Assembly (NCBI RefSeq): GCF_012489685.1
Contig: NC_080042.1
Span: 50,892,066 to 50,956,065, forward strand
Length of the DNA stretch: 64,000 nt
Direction of reading: 5' to 3'
Source of the DNA: Lotus japonicus
Lineage: Eukaryota; Streptophyta; Magnoliopsida; Fabales; Fabaceae
A model generated the notes under the pieces. It ran no database searches. It worked only from the letters and a program-made list of their open reading frames with translations, and was not told where the DNA came from. Shown here piece after piece: positions 10,761 to 21,955 of the stretch. Both the position numbers and the translations under genes were made by a program. Position 1 is the first letter of the stretch. The number at the start of each line of letters is the position of its first letter.

Positions 10761-13700
10761 GTTTACCCTGTAAAAATTCTCTTGTTAGAAAATCTGGAAG
10801 GGAGTTACTATCTCCTTTAATATGAGTTATTTCAAAATCAAAGCAAGAAAGTAAAGATTGCCATCTGGCAAAAATGTGTTTTGAAACTAGGTTTTGAACA
10901 TCCTTTTGTAAAACTGAAGGTGCTGCTTTGCAATCAGTTTTTATCAAAAATCTTTTATTAAAAACATCATCTTGAAATTTTTGAACACATAGGACTATTG
11001 AAAGAATTTCTTTTTTGACTGTGGAATATTTCTGTTGAGCTGGGTGCCAAATACCTGAATGGTACCTAACTATTTGTTCTTTTGAAGACTGAGGTTTTAC
11101 CTGCTTAAGTATCCCACCATATCCTAATTCTGATGCATCGGTTTCTATAATTAATGAAGCATCTGGATCTGGTATTCCTAAACAAGGTAGACTTTGAACT
11201 AATCTTTTGACTTCTCTAACACTATGGCTCATTTCTTCAGACCATGGCGGAGAGTTTTTCCTAAGTCTTTTGAACAAAGGGGCACAAATTATCCTTATGT
11301 TGGGGATAAAATCTGCTACATAATTAACACAACCTAGAAATCTCTGTAATTGAGTTTTCTCTTTTAATTCATTTGGAAAGTTTTTGGCGAATTCTAACGA
11401 TCTTTGTATTGGGGTAATTTGTCCCTGATGAATTTCATATCCTAAAAATCTGGTTTTGGTTTCAAAGATTTTCATCTTTTTTGCTGAAACTACTAATCCA
11501 TTTTTCTTAATGATTTCTATAAATTTTTCTAAATGTTGAACATGCTGATCTATGCCTTTTGAGAATACTAAGACATCATCTAGATATACAATGGTAAAGT
11601 CCATGTATGGATAGAATATATCATTCATGATGTTTTGATATTCACTAGGTGCATTTTTCAAACCTTGTGGCATTACATTCCATTCATAATGACCAAAAGG
11701 GACAACGAAGGCGGTTTTATATCGATCCTCCTCCTTGACCGAAATTTGATAATATCCTGACTTCATATCAAATTTTGAGAATATTGTTGCTTTATGTAAT
11801 CTTTTAATGAGATCTGTTTTATTAGGCAATGGATATCTTATCCATTTTAATACTTTGTTTAAGGGTTTGTAATTAATGACTAATCTAGGGGCTCCTCTTT
11901 CTAACTCAGAAGCATTCATGACATAAAACCCTGTGCAACTCCAAGGAGATTTGGAGTGGCGAATCAGGCCCTTTTTGAGATATTCTCCTATTTCTTCTCT
12001 ACAATATTTTAAATATTGTTCATTCATTTGAATGGGCCGGGCTTTGGTAGGGATGTCTTTCTCATTAAACCCGTCTATGTATAGTAATGTTATGGTATGT
12101 ATTTTTCTATGATGAAAGGCCATGGGGTTTAAATCACATAGATCCTTTTCTATCCGATCTTGAAAATCCTTAATAATCTTTTGAATATTAGATCTCTTGA
12201 GCTGTTCCTCTATTTTATAATATTTTATTTCTTTTTGTAAAGAATTGATATGATTCTTTTTTCTAGAGATCATATTTATTTTGGAGGTGGAGATTTCCTT
12301 TAATAAATTTAATTCTTTTACCTGAGGAGGTTTTATAAATGGAAAAGTAATAGTCTTTCCTAAGACTGTTGTGACTATTCCCTTTTCATCTATTTTATCA
12401 ATAGGGTATAGAAGACAAATGAATGGAGTTCCTAAAATGATTTTTTCTGTCATGTTTTTGACTAGGACAAATGAAGATCTAAAACAAACTTGGCTTTTGC
12501 AAATCTTTGCATTTGATAGTTTGTATTGAATATTCATTTTGGATCCGTTTGCACTATTGACTCCTTCTTTGGTTTTCTCATAAAATTGAGTGGGGACTAA
12601 GCCTTCCTGAATACAATTGATATCTGCGCCACTATCAATGAGGGCTACTATATTGATTCGAAAATCATTATTAATGACTAAAGTTATTTCAGAGTGCCAT
12701 TTATGGGTTATAACCAAGTTGAGGAGATTAAGATAACTTTCACTGGGTTCTTCTTCTTCTTCATTATGTATTTGCTTTAATCCTGAGGTACTGGCTAAGG
12801 TTTCTTGAGATTCTATAATTTTTATCCCAGCTATTTCCATTAATCTGAACTCTAAGCTAAGATCATTTTGCTTTAATTGGTTAACTTCTTCTTTTAATAT
12901 TTTCACTTCTTCTTGAAGATCTGATAAGGTTATGGTTGGTTTAGGACGAAATCTATTAAAAATTTCATTCATGCTATTTATTGGAGGACTAATTTCCTTT
13001 TTCAAGGTTTCTTCCTTTTTGACCAAAAGATTTAGTTGTTGTAGAAATTCGTCCCTTAAGGGAGAATCCTCCATTTTGTCTATTATAGAGATTAAACTCA
13101 TAGTTTGATCTTGGGTTAGCATATTGACGTTTTGTCCTAAGCATCCTGCACAATCACAGAATCCTGAACTATCTTTAACACATTCTCTTTCTTCTTCTGA
13201 AGAGGAATGAGAATCAGATGAGTATTCGACCAGATTTACATCTTGGTCTTCATCTCCTTCATATTCATATTCTGAAGAGTAGTGAGGATCTTCACTATTA
13301 ATGAGAACACTGATTAGACTATCTTTGAGTTTTTGGTTTAAATCTAATTCATTAATTTTTTGTTGAGTTTTGCATTTGTTTGCATAATGTCCTGGCTTTC
13401 CACATTTCCAGGAGACATTTTTCTTTTTATTAGGATTTACAGCTTTTTTGTTTATAGGTTTTTGAGTAGTAGGACTTTGTTCATAAGGTTTCTTTTGAAA
13501 TGGTTTTCTCTTTTTATAGCCCTGAGAAGGCTTTGTTTTGGATCTATTAATCCTTCTAGCTTTTGAACTAGGAGCTTGTAAAGGTTCTACTCCATATTGT
13601 TCACAAAAGCTACCTACTTCTTTTCTTGAGATTTGCATATCTTTTTGCATTTTGTTTTGAAGTTTGAAGTCGGTACAAACTTGTATTCCTGTGTGTACTA

Positions 13701-16083
13701 TAGTGTTATGCAATTGTCCAAATGATAGCGAACCAAAATTTACTGGATTTCCTTGATTAAAAAGTGATAAATTATCCAATACCTTTGATTGCATTAATCT
13801 AGGTAATCCTGCAATAAAGCGCTCCTTCCAGAAGGCGGTGTTGCCATCTTCTCTTAAGGTTACCTTTGAGAAGAAGGTGTCCTTATACCATCTGTAATCG
13901 GACATGGTAGGACAATAGAGATTAGCGAGCTGGCTTGAAGCTCTCTCTCTAAATATGCTAGGATCTCCTATGAAATGAAGTATAATAGTATATATTAATG
14001 TTGCTACAGCATCTTCTTCTCCATTTTCTTTTTTCTTTTCTAATATAGTTGATTTATCTTCAGGGGTCATGATGTTGTCCCACCAGCCTCGTAACTGACC
14101 AGTGAAGCCATGAGTAATCATTAATGTTGCATTTCTATCGGTGTTATTATGGACTTTATAGGCTGTGGCAGCCATAATCATTTGATGCGTAATATCTAAT
14201 ATATTTTGTTCACTAAAGCCATCGATATTCCATTCCTCAAGGCTAGTTCCACTAAAGGTATTTTGAATAAATTCTTTTCTTTCTTCAAACCTCATATCAG
14301 AATAGGAAGGTCTTGGATAGTAGGCTCTTGTGTTGTTATCTGGCCCAAACTTTCTAATTTTATTGATATTTAAATCTTTATCCAAATGATTTATTGAAAA
14401 CTTGTTTAATTTTTCTTTTAATTTTTCTACACTTCCCGAGAGATTAAAGGAATTAAATTCCTCTTTAGTGTATTGAGGAATTTTGAAAATAGGAGTTTGC
14501 AAAGGGTTTCCTAAGGTAAATGATGAAGAAGCTTCTTTGGTTGTAATAGAGGGTTTTTGAACCTCTATTCTTTCTAGCTGCTTTGACATGACTATTAACA
14601 TAGTATTTGCAAAATTTAATTGTTGATGAACTTTGTTAGCTTCTGCCTTATAAGGAGATGCTTCGATTTCATGACCATCTTTTATGACTATTTTCACTCC
14701 AGTTTGTGGAGGGTATTCTGAAGTAATAGTGTTATTATCAGGAGTTTTCCAAGTGGTATTTACTTTTGTGATTGGATTGACGTTTTTCCAGAAAGGGTAA
14801 TTAAGATTATTTTTAATACAATGGTTTTCGAACCAATCAAAAAAATAGATGTTTGTTTCAGAAACTTCCATTTCTTCATAATATAAGGCCCTAAGAGTTT
14901 CAGTTTCTTGTTTACTGTAATTCTCGAAGTACCATAATCTTTTATCTTTATTGTATTCAGCCATAAAATCTTTTCTAATGAAATCTTTGTCGATTTCAAA
15001 ACTAGGTTTTACCCTACTTAGCCTGTTGATTTGCGAAGGGGTTGGAGAATAATTACTAGATTCTTCATCTTGATATATAAGTGTTGCTATACTAGGACTA
15101 GACGTTGTATCTAATCCTTTAAGCTTTGATGATACAGAAGATCTTGGGAGATCTACTCTGTATAACTGTTGAGGAGATCTAATACTAAATGAGTTTGATC
15201 TATTCATTCTTAAAGTGAGATTTGCTCCTTCTTGAAACAATTCTCTTACTTGAGTATTATGAACTTTTGGTTGAGGCAGGGAATTCTTGAATACCCATTC
15301 CTCAGGAACTTTACTCATAACTTCTTCATGAGTAAGTTTCTTTGGAACTTGTACTGAAGATCTTTTAAGGTTTGCTTCTAGCATAATGGTTTCTTGTTTG
15401 GGTGAAGATCTTAAAGCTTTAAAATTATAATTGATTTTTGAAACTTTATAATATACTCTATATATTATTGAGAAAGGATCACTTTCTTCTTCAAAAATAT
15501 CATTGTTTGCTAATAGATCTAATTGTATGGCATTTTTGGTCCAACTATTCTGAAGATTCATAGCATAGTTTGGATAGCAGTTAAAGAAAACAGGACCATC
15601 ATGAAGGTTTGATTCTAAGACTGCAATTAACGAATCTTGTGGCTTTAATAGCCTCATATCTCTTAACATTACTATTATAGGAGAATTGATTCCTAAACGA
15701 AAGTTAGGTTTTGCAGCTACTTGTATTAAACCTACATGAATGAAGTTAAAACCATCTTTAATGTGTTGATCTAAAACATCTTCATTTAATAATTTTATAG
15801 TACTTGTGTGATCAGAACTATGTTGACAACATTCTATTGTAAAAATAGAATCATCTGCTCTATTGAATAAAGTGTGTTGTTTATATATTTCTTTCTTTTT
15901 AACTATAGGGATTGACCAATTTTGAAGTGCTCTTTCTATTGAAGCTATTTCTAACTCTTGTTGGGCTACCCTAGAGAGTTCTTGATCTTGGTTACTAGAA
16001 CCAGAGTTGGATGTTGATGGAATCATGATCTGTTTGTTCTTTCCTAAACTTATTTCACTTAGGGTTTTGATTAATCTAGCCAT
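10753..16083 (-). CDS. Pararetrovirus ORF1 polyprotein (copy A)
   Basis: A continuous 1776-aa frame. Domains in order: 30K-type movement protein (about 30-250, with the LRDMR form of the LxDxR motif near 145); long coat-protein region with a zinc knuckle at 891-904; acidic linker; coiled coil (about 1045-1085); retropepsin-like protease with DSG at 1150-1152; reverse transcriptase with YLDD at 1500-1503; RNase H with the TDAS aspartate at 1649. There is no integrase. Despite the full-length frame, the first zinc-knuckle cysteine (codon at 13413-13411) is Ser here and Cys in copy B, so RNA binding by the coat domain is probably impaired. No promoter precedes it in this arrangement; the copy's promoter lies beyond its 3' end. 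It is probably not expressed in the normal way. Confidence 0.85.
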   Translation of the reverse strand: MARLIKTLSEISLGKNKQIMIPSTSNSGSSNQDQELSRVAQQELEIASIERALQNWSIPIVKKKEIYKQHTLFNRADDSIFTIECCQHSSDHTSTIKLLNEDVLDQHIKDGFNFIHVGLIQVAAKPNFRLGINSPIIVMLRDMRLLKPQDSLIAVLESNLHDGPVFFNCYPNYAMNLQNSWTKNAIQLDLLANNDIFEEESDPFSIIYRVYYKVSKINYNFKALRSSPKQETIMLEANLKRSSVQVPKKLTHEEVMSKVPEEWVFKNSLPQPKVHNTQVRELFQEGANLTLRMNRSNSFSIRSPQQLYRVDLPRSSVSSKLKGLDTTSSPSIATLIYQDEESSNYSPTPSQINRLSRVKPSFEIDKDFIRKDFMAEYNKDKRLWYFENYSKQETETLRALYYEEMEVSETNIYFFDWFENHCIKNNLNYPFWKNVNPITKVNTTWKTPDNNTITSEYPPQTGVKIVIKDGHEIEASPYKAEANKVHQQLNFANTMLIVMSKQLERIEVQKPSITTKEASSSFTLGNPLQTPIFKIPQYTKEEFNSFNLSGSVEKLKEKLNKFSINHLDKDLNINKIRKFGPDNNTRAYYPRPSYSDMRFEERKEFIQNTFSGTSLEEWNIDGFSEQNILDITHQMIMAATAYKVHNNTDRNATLMITHGFTGQLRGWWDNIMTPEDKSTILEKKKENGEEDAVATLIYTIILHFIGDPSIFRERASSQLANLYCPTMSDYRWYKDTFFSKVTLREDGNTAFWKERFIAGLPRLMQSKVLDNLSLFNQGNPVNFGSLSFGQLHNTIVHTGIQVCTDFKLQNKMQKDMQISRKEVGSFCEQYGVEPLQAPSSKARRINRSKTKPSQGYKKRKPFQKKPYEQSPTTQKPINKKAVNPNKKKNVSWKCGKPGHYANKCKTQQKINELDLNQKLKDSLISVLINSEDPHYSSEYEYEGDEDQDVNLVEYSSDSHSSSEEERECVKDSSGFCDCAGCLGQNVNMLTQDQTMSLISIIDKMEDSPLRDEFLQQLNLLVKKEETLKKEISPPINSMNEIFNRFRPKPTITLSDLQEEVKILKEEVNQLKQNDLSLEFRLMEIAGIKIIESQETLASTSGLKQIHNEEEEEPSESYLNLLNLVITHKWHSEITLVINNDFRINIVALIDSGADINCIQEGLVPTQFYEKTKEGVNSANGSKMNIQYKLSNAKICKSQVCFRSSFVLVKNMTEKIILGTPFICLLYPIDKIDEKGIVTTVLGKTITFPFIKPPQVKELNLLKEISTSKINMISRKKNHINSLQKEIKYYKIEEQLKRSNIQKIIKDFQDRIEKDLCDLNPMAFHHRKIHTITLLYIDGFNEKDIPTKARPIQMNEQYLKYCREEIGEYLKKGLIRHSKSPWSCTGFYVMNASELERGAPRLVINYKPLNKVLKWIRYPLPNKTDLIKRLHKATIFSKFDMKSGYYQISVKEEDRYKTAFVVPFGHYEWNVMPQGLKNAPSEYQNIMNDIFYPYMDFTIVYLDDVLVFSKGIDQHVQHLEKFIEIIKKNGLVVSAKKMKIFETKTRFLGYEIHQGQITPIQRSLEFAKNFPNELKEKTQLQRFLGCVNYVADFIPNIRIICAPLFKRLRKNSPPWSEEMSHSVREVKRLVQSLPCLGIPDPDASLIIETDASELGYGGILKQVKPQSSKEQIVRYHSGIWHPAQQKYSTVKKEILSIVLCVQKFQDDVFNKRFLIKTDCKAAPSVLQKDVQNLVSKHIFARWQSLLSCFDFEITHIKGDSNSLPDFLTREFLQGKHE

Positions 16084-16624
16084 GTTATTTCTAAAGGGAC
16101 TTAAGAATGGTAATGTTTCTTCCCAATCTGGCTGACCAACGGACTCACTACCTCTCAGGTTTTACGGCCGGGACCACTAGACTCCAGGGATACCTCACAC
16201 TAGATTCTTAAGAACTCTAAGTGAAATGAACAAGGTGATTAATTAAAACAGTAAGAAAAAATAAAGTTGCAGAAAAACAAAAGATTGGATCCAACAAAAA
16301 CTAACTACTGATTCCAGAACCCTTCCCTCACGGGAATAGGCTCTGATACCAGATCTTGATATCAGAGCCTATTCCCGTGAGGGAAGGGTTCTGGAATCAG
16401 TAGTTAGTTTTTGTTGGATCCAATCTTTTGTTTTTCTGCAACTTTATTTTTTCTTACTGTTTTAATTAATCACCTTGTTCATTTCACTTAGAGTTCTTAA
16501 GAATCTAGTGTGAGGTATCCCTGGAGTCTAGTGGTCCCGGCCGTAAAACCTGAGAGGTAGTGAGTCCGTTGGTCAGCCAGATTGGGAAGAAACATTACCA
16601 TTCTTAAGTCCCTTTAGAAATAAC
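16084..16624. other. Head-to-head leaders and palindrome centre
   Basis: Both viral leaders meet here. Copy A's primer site is intact (16351-16339 on the minus strand); copy B's (16357-16369) differs from it at one base. Between them AGATCT (16351-16356), itself a palindrome, forms the centre. From there both leaders run outward about 255 nt to the ORF1 starts at 16083 (minus) and 16625 (plus). Paired bases in the arms sum to 32708 all the way through both ORFs, so no net indel has occurred across about 6.8 kb of each arm. Confidence 0.85.
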
Positions 16625-19600
16625 ATGGCTAGATTAATCAAAACCCTAAGTGAAATAAGTTTAGGAAAGAACAAACAGATCATGATTCCATCAACATCCA
16701 ACTCTGGTTCTAGTAACCAAGATCAAGAACTCTCTAGGGTAGCCCAACAAGAGTTAGAAATAGCTTCAATAGAAAGAGCACTTCAAAATTGGTCAATCCC
16801 TATAGTTAAAAAGAAAGAAATATATAAACAACACACTTTATTCAATAGAGCAGATGATTCTATTTTTACAATAGAATGTTGTCAACATAGTTCTGATCAC
16901 ACAAGTACTATAAAATTATTAAATGAAGATGTTTTAGATCAACACATTAAAGATGGTTTTAACTTCATTCATGTAGGTTTAATACAAGTAGCTGCAAAAC
17001 CTAACTTTCGTTTAGGAATCAATTCTCCTATAATAGTAATGTTAAGAGATATGAGGCTATTAAAGCCACAAGATTCGTTAATTGCAGTCTTAGAATCAAA
17101 CCTTCATGATGGTGCTGTTTTCTTTAACTGCTATCCAAACTATGCTATGAATCTTCAGAATAGTTGGACCAAAAATGCCATATAATTAGATCTATTAGCA
17201 AACAATGATATTTTTGAAGAAGAAAGTGATCATTTCTCAATAATATATAGAGTATATTATAAAGTTTCAAAAATCAATTATAATTTTAAAGCTTTAAGAT
17301 CTTCACCCAAACAAGAAACCATTATGCTAGAAGCAAACCTTAAAAGATCTTCAGTACAAGTTCCAAAGAAACTTACTCATGAAGAAGTTATGAGTAAAGT
17401 TCCTGAGGAATGGGTATTCAAGAATTCCCTGCCTCAACCAAAAGTTCATAATACTCAAGTAAGAGAATTGTTTCAAGAAGGAGCAAATCTCACTTTAAGA
17501 ATGAATAGATCAAACTCATTTAGTATTAGATCTCCTCACCAGTTATACAGAGTAGATCTCCCAAGATCTTCTGTATCATCAAAGCTTAAAGAATTAGATA
17601 CAACGTCTAGTCCTAGTATAGCAACACCTATATATCAAGATGAAGAATCTAGTAATTATTCTCCAACCCCTTCGCAAATCAACATGCTAAGTAGGGTAAA
17701 ACCTAGTTTTGAAATCGACAAAGATTTCATTAGAAAAGATTTTATGGCTGAATACAATAAAGATAAAAGATTATGGTACTTCGAGAATTACAGTAAACAA
17801 GAAACTGAAACTCTTAGGGCCTTATATTATGAAGAAATGGAAGTTTCTGAAACAAACATCTATTTTTTTGATTGGTTCGAAAACCATTGTATTAAAAATA
17901 ATCTTAATTACCCTTTCTGGAAAAACGTCAATCCAATCACAAAAGTAAATACCACTTGGAAAACTCCTGATAATAACACTATTACTTCAGAATACCCTCC
18001 ACAAACTGGAGTGAAAATAGTCATAAAAGATGGTCATGAAATCGAAGCATCTCCTTATAAGGCAGAAGCTAACAAAGTTCATCAACAATTAAATTTTGCA
18101 AATACTATGTTAATAGTCATGTCAAAGCAGCTAGAAAGAATAGAGGTTCAAAAACCCTCTATTACAACCAAAGAAGCTTCTTCATCATTTACCTTAGGAA
18201 ACCCTTTGCAAACTCCTATTTTCAAAATTCCTCAATACACTAAAGAGGAATTTAATTCCTTTAATCTCTCGGGAAGTGTAGAAAAATTAAAAGAAAAATT
18301 AAACAAGTTTTCAATAAATCATTTGGATAAAGATTTAAATATCAATAAAATTAGAAAGTTTGGGCCAGATAACAACACAAGAGCCTACTATCCAAGACCT
18401 TCCTATTCTGATATGAGGTTTGAAGAAAGAAAAGAATTTATTCAAAATACCTTTAGTGGAACTAGCCTTGAGGAATGGAATATCGATGGCTTTAGTGAAC
18501 AAAATATATTAGATATTACGCATCAAATGATTATGGCTGCCACAGCCTATAAAGTCCATAATAACACCGATAGAAATGCAGCATTAATGATTACTCATGG
18601 CTTCACTGGTCAGTTACGAGGCTGGTGGGACAACATCATGACCCCTGAAGATAAATCAACTATATTAGAAAAGAAAAAAGAAAATGGAGAAGAAGATGCT
18701 GTAGCAACATTAATATATACTATTATACTTCATTTCATAGGAGATCCTAGCATATTTAGAGAGAGAGCTTCAAGCCAGCTCGCTAATCTCTATTGTCCTA
18801 CCATGTCCGATTACAGATGGTATAAGGACACCTTCTTCTCAAAGGTAACCTTAAGAGAAGATGGCAACAGCGCCTTCTGGAAGGAGCGCTTTATTGCAGG
18901 ATTACCTAGATTAATGCAATCAAAGGTATTAGATAATTTATCACTTTTTAATCAAGGAAATCCAGTAAATTTTGGTTCGCTATCATTTGGACAATTGCAT
19001 AACACTATAGTACACACAGGAATACAAGTTTGTACCGACTTCAAACTTCAAAACAAAATGCAAAAAGATATGCAAATCTCAAGAAAAGAAGTAGGTAGCT
19101 TTTGTGAACAATATGGAGTAGAACCTTTACAAGCTCCTAGTTCAAAAGCTAGAAGGATTAATAGATCCAAAACAAAGCCTTCTCAGGGCTATAAAAAGAG
19201 AAAACCATTTCAAAAGAAACCTTATGAACAAAGTCCTACTACTCAAAAACCTATAAACAAAAAAGCTGTAAATCCTAATAAAAAGAAAAATGTCTGCTGG
19301 AAATGTGGAAAGCCAGGACATTATGCAAACAAATGCAAAACTCAACAAAAAATTAATGAATTAGATTTAAACCAAAAACTCAAAGATAGTCTAATCAGTG
19401 TTCTCATTAATAGTGAAGATCCTCACTACTCTTCAGAATATGAATATGAAGGAGATGAAGACCAAGATGTAAATCTGGTCGAATACTCATCTGATTCTCA
19501 TTCCTCTTCAGAAGAAGAAAGAGAATGTGTTAAAGATAGTTCAGGATTCTGTGATTGTGCAGGATGCTTAGGACAAAACGTCAATATGCTAACCCAAGAT

Positions 19601-21955
19601 CAAACTATGAGTTTAATCTCTATAATAGACAAAATGGAGGATTCTCCCTTAAGGGACGAATTTCTACAACAACTAAATCTTTTGGTCAAAAAGGAAGAAA
19701 CCTTGAAAAAGGAAATTAGTCCTCCAATAAATAGCATGAATGAAATTTTTAATAGATTTCGTCCTAAACCAACCATAACCTTATCAGATCTTCAAGAAGA
19801 AGTGAAAATATTAAAAGAAGAAGTTAACCAATTAAAGCAAAATGATCTTAGCTTAGAGTTCAGATTAATGGAAATAGCTGGGATAAAAATTATAGAATCT
19901 CAAGAAACCTTAGCCAGTACCTCAGGATTAAAGCAAATACATAATGAAGAAGAAGAAGAACCCAGTGAAAGTTATCTTAATCTCCTCAACTTGGTTATAA
20001 CCCATAAATGGCACTCTGAAATAACTTTAGTCATTAATAATGATTTTCGAATCAATATAGAAGCCCTCATTGATAGTGGCGCAGATATCAATTGTATTCA
20101 GGAAGGCTTAGTCCCCACTCAATTTTATGAGAAAACCAAAGAAGGAGTCAATAGTGCAAACGGATCCAAAATGAATATTCAATACAAACTATCAAATGCA
20201 AAGATTTGCAAAAGCCAAGTTTGTTTTAGATCTTCATTTGTCCTAGTCAAAAACATGACAGAAAAAATCATTTTAGGAACTCCATTCATTTGTCTTCTAT
20301 ACCCTATTGATAAAATAGATGAAAAGGGAATAGTCACAACAGTCTTAGGAAAGACTATTACTTTTCCATTTATAAAACCTCCTCAGGTAAAAGAATTAAA
20401 TTTATTAAAGGAAATCTCCACCTCCAAAATAAATATGATCTCTAGAAAAAAGAATCATATCAATTCTTTACAAAAAGAAATAAAATATTATAAAATAGAG
20501 GAACAGCTCAAGAGATCTAATATTCAAAAGATTATTAAGGATTTTCAAGATCGGATAGAAAAGGATCTATGTGATTTAAATCCCATGGCCTTTCATCATA
20601 GAAAAATACATACCATAACATTACTATACATAGACGGGTTTAATGAGAAAGACATCCCTACCAAAGCCCGGCCCATTCAAATGAATGAACAATATTTAAA
20701 ATATTGTAGAGAAGAAATAGGAGAATATCTCAAAAAGGGCCTGATTCGCCACTCCAAATCTCCTTGGAGTTGCACAGGGTTTTATGTCATGAATGCTTCT
20801 GAGTTAGAAAGAGGAGCCCCTAGATTAGTCATTAATTACAAACCCTTAAACAAAGTATTAAAATGGATAAGATATCCATTGCCTAATAAAACAGATCTCA
20901 TTAAAAGATTACATAAAGCAACAATATTCTCAAAATTTGATATGAAGTCAGGATATTATCAAATTTCGGTCAAGGAGGAGGATCGATATAAAACCGCCTT
21001 CGTTGTCCCTTTTGGTCATTATGAATGGAATGTAATGCCACAAGGTTTGAAAAATGCACCTAGTGAATATCAAAACATCATGAATGATATATTCTATCCA
21101 TACATGGACTTTACCATTGTATATCTAGATGATGTCTTAGTATTCTCAAAAGGCATAGATCAGCATGTTCAACATTTAGAAAAATTTATAGAAATCATTA
21201 AGAAAAATGGATTAGTAGTTTCAGCAAAAAAGATGAAAATCTTTGAAACCAAAACCAGATTTTTAGGATATGAAATTCATCAGGGACAAATTACCCCAAT
21301 ACAAAGATCGTTAGAATTCGCCAAAAACTTTCCAAATGAATTAAAAGAGAAAACTCAATTACAGAGATTTCTAGGTTGTGTTAATTATGTAGCAGATTTT
21401 ATCCCCAACATAAGGATAATTTGTGCCCCTTTGTTCAAAAGACTTAGGAAAAACTCTCCGCCATGGTCTGAAGAAATGAGCCATAGTGTTAGAGAAGTCA
21501 AAAGATTAGTTCAAAGTCTACCTTGTTTAGGAATACCAGATCCAGATGCTTCATTAATTATAGAAACCGATGCATCAGAATTAGGATATGGTGGGATACT
21601 TAAGCAGGTAAAACCTCAGTCTTCAAAAGAACAAATAGTTAGGTACCATTCAGGTATTTGGCACCCAGCTCAACAGAAATATTCCACAGTCAAAAAAGAA
21701 ATTCTTTCAATAGTCCTATGTGTTCAAAAATTTCAAGATGATGTTTTTAATAAAAGATTTTTGATAAAAACTGATTGCAAAGCAGCACCTTCAGTTTTAC
21801 AAAAGGATGTTCAAAACCTAGTTTCAAAACACATTTTTGCCAGATGGCAATCTTTACTTTCTTGCTTTGATTTTGAAATAACTCATATTAAAGGAGATAG
21901 TAACTCCCTTCCAGATTTTCTAACAAGAGAATTTTTACAGGGTAAACATGAGTGA
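16625..21955 (+). pseudogene. Pararetrovirus ORF1 with premature stop (copy B)
   Basis: Same domain order and length as copy A, but codon 187 (17183-17185) is TAA, truncating the product inside the movement-protein domain after its LxDxR core. The rest of the frame stays open to 21955, and an ATG at 17324 could begin a 1543-aa product with coat, protease, RT and RNase H regions. The zinc knuckle is complete here (C891, C894, H899, C904), unlike copy A. Other replacements relative to copy A, counted by eye, fall mostly in the first 1150 codons (for example P/H shortly after the stop, R/M near 360, V/E just before the protease). The RT and RNase H parts look identical. Confidence 0.85.

Larger units (their letters stand above)
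9051..16358 (-). mobile_element. Endogenous pararetrovirus copy A (florendovirus-like)
   Basis: One complete Caulimoviridae-type genome on the minus strand: leader, ORF1, ORF2, promoter/polyadenylation region, then the tRNA-Met primer site again. Repeat spacing of the primer site is 7222 bp, the circular genome length. A 76-bp terminal redundancy (16273-16348 repeated at 9051-9126) shows that slightly more than one genome is integrated. The outer end abuts a TA repeat. No LTRs and no integrase are present, as expected for this family, which integrates illegitimately. The two-ORF plan and approximately 7.2-kb size fit Florendovirus better than other genera. ORF1 is uninterrupted, but its zinc knuckle has lost a cysteine. 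Confidence 0.85.

Noticed and set aside
13360..13566. 68-aa frame opposite the viral zinc-knuckle region (also 19142-19348)
   Set aside because: Shadow of the Lys-rich coat-protein coding sequence, no independent signals.
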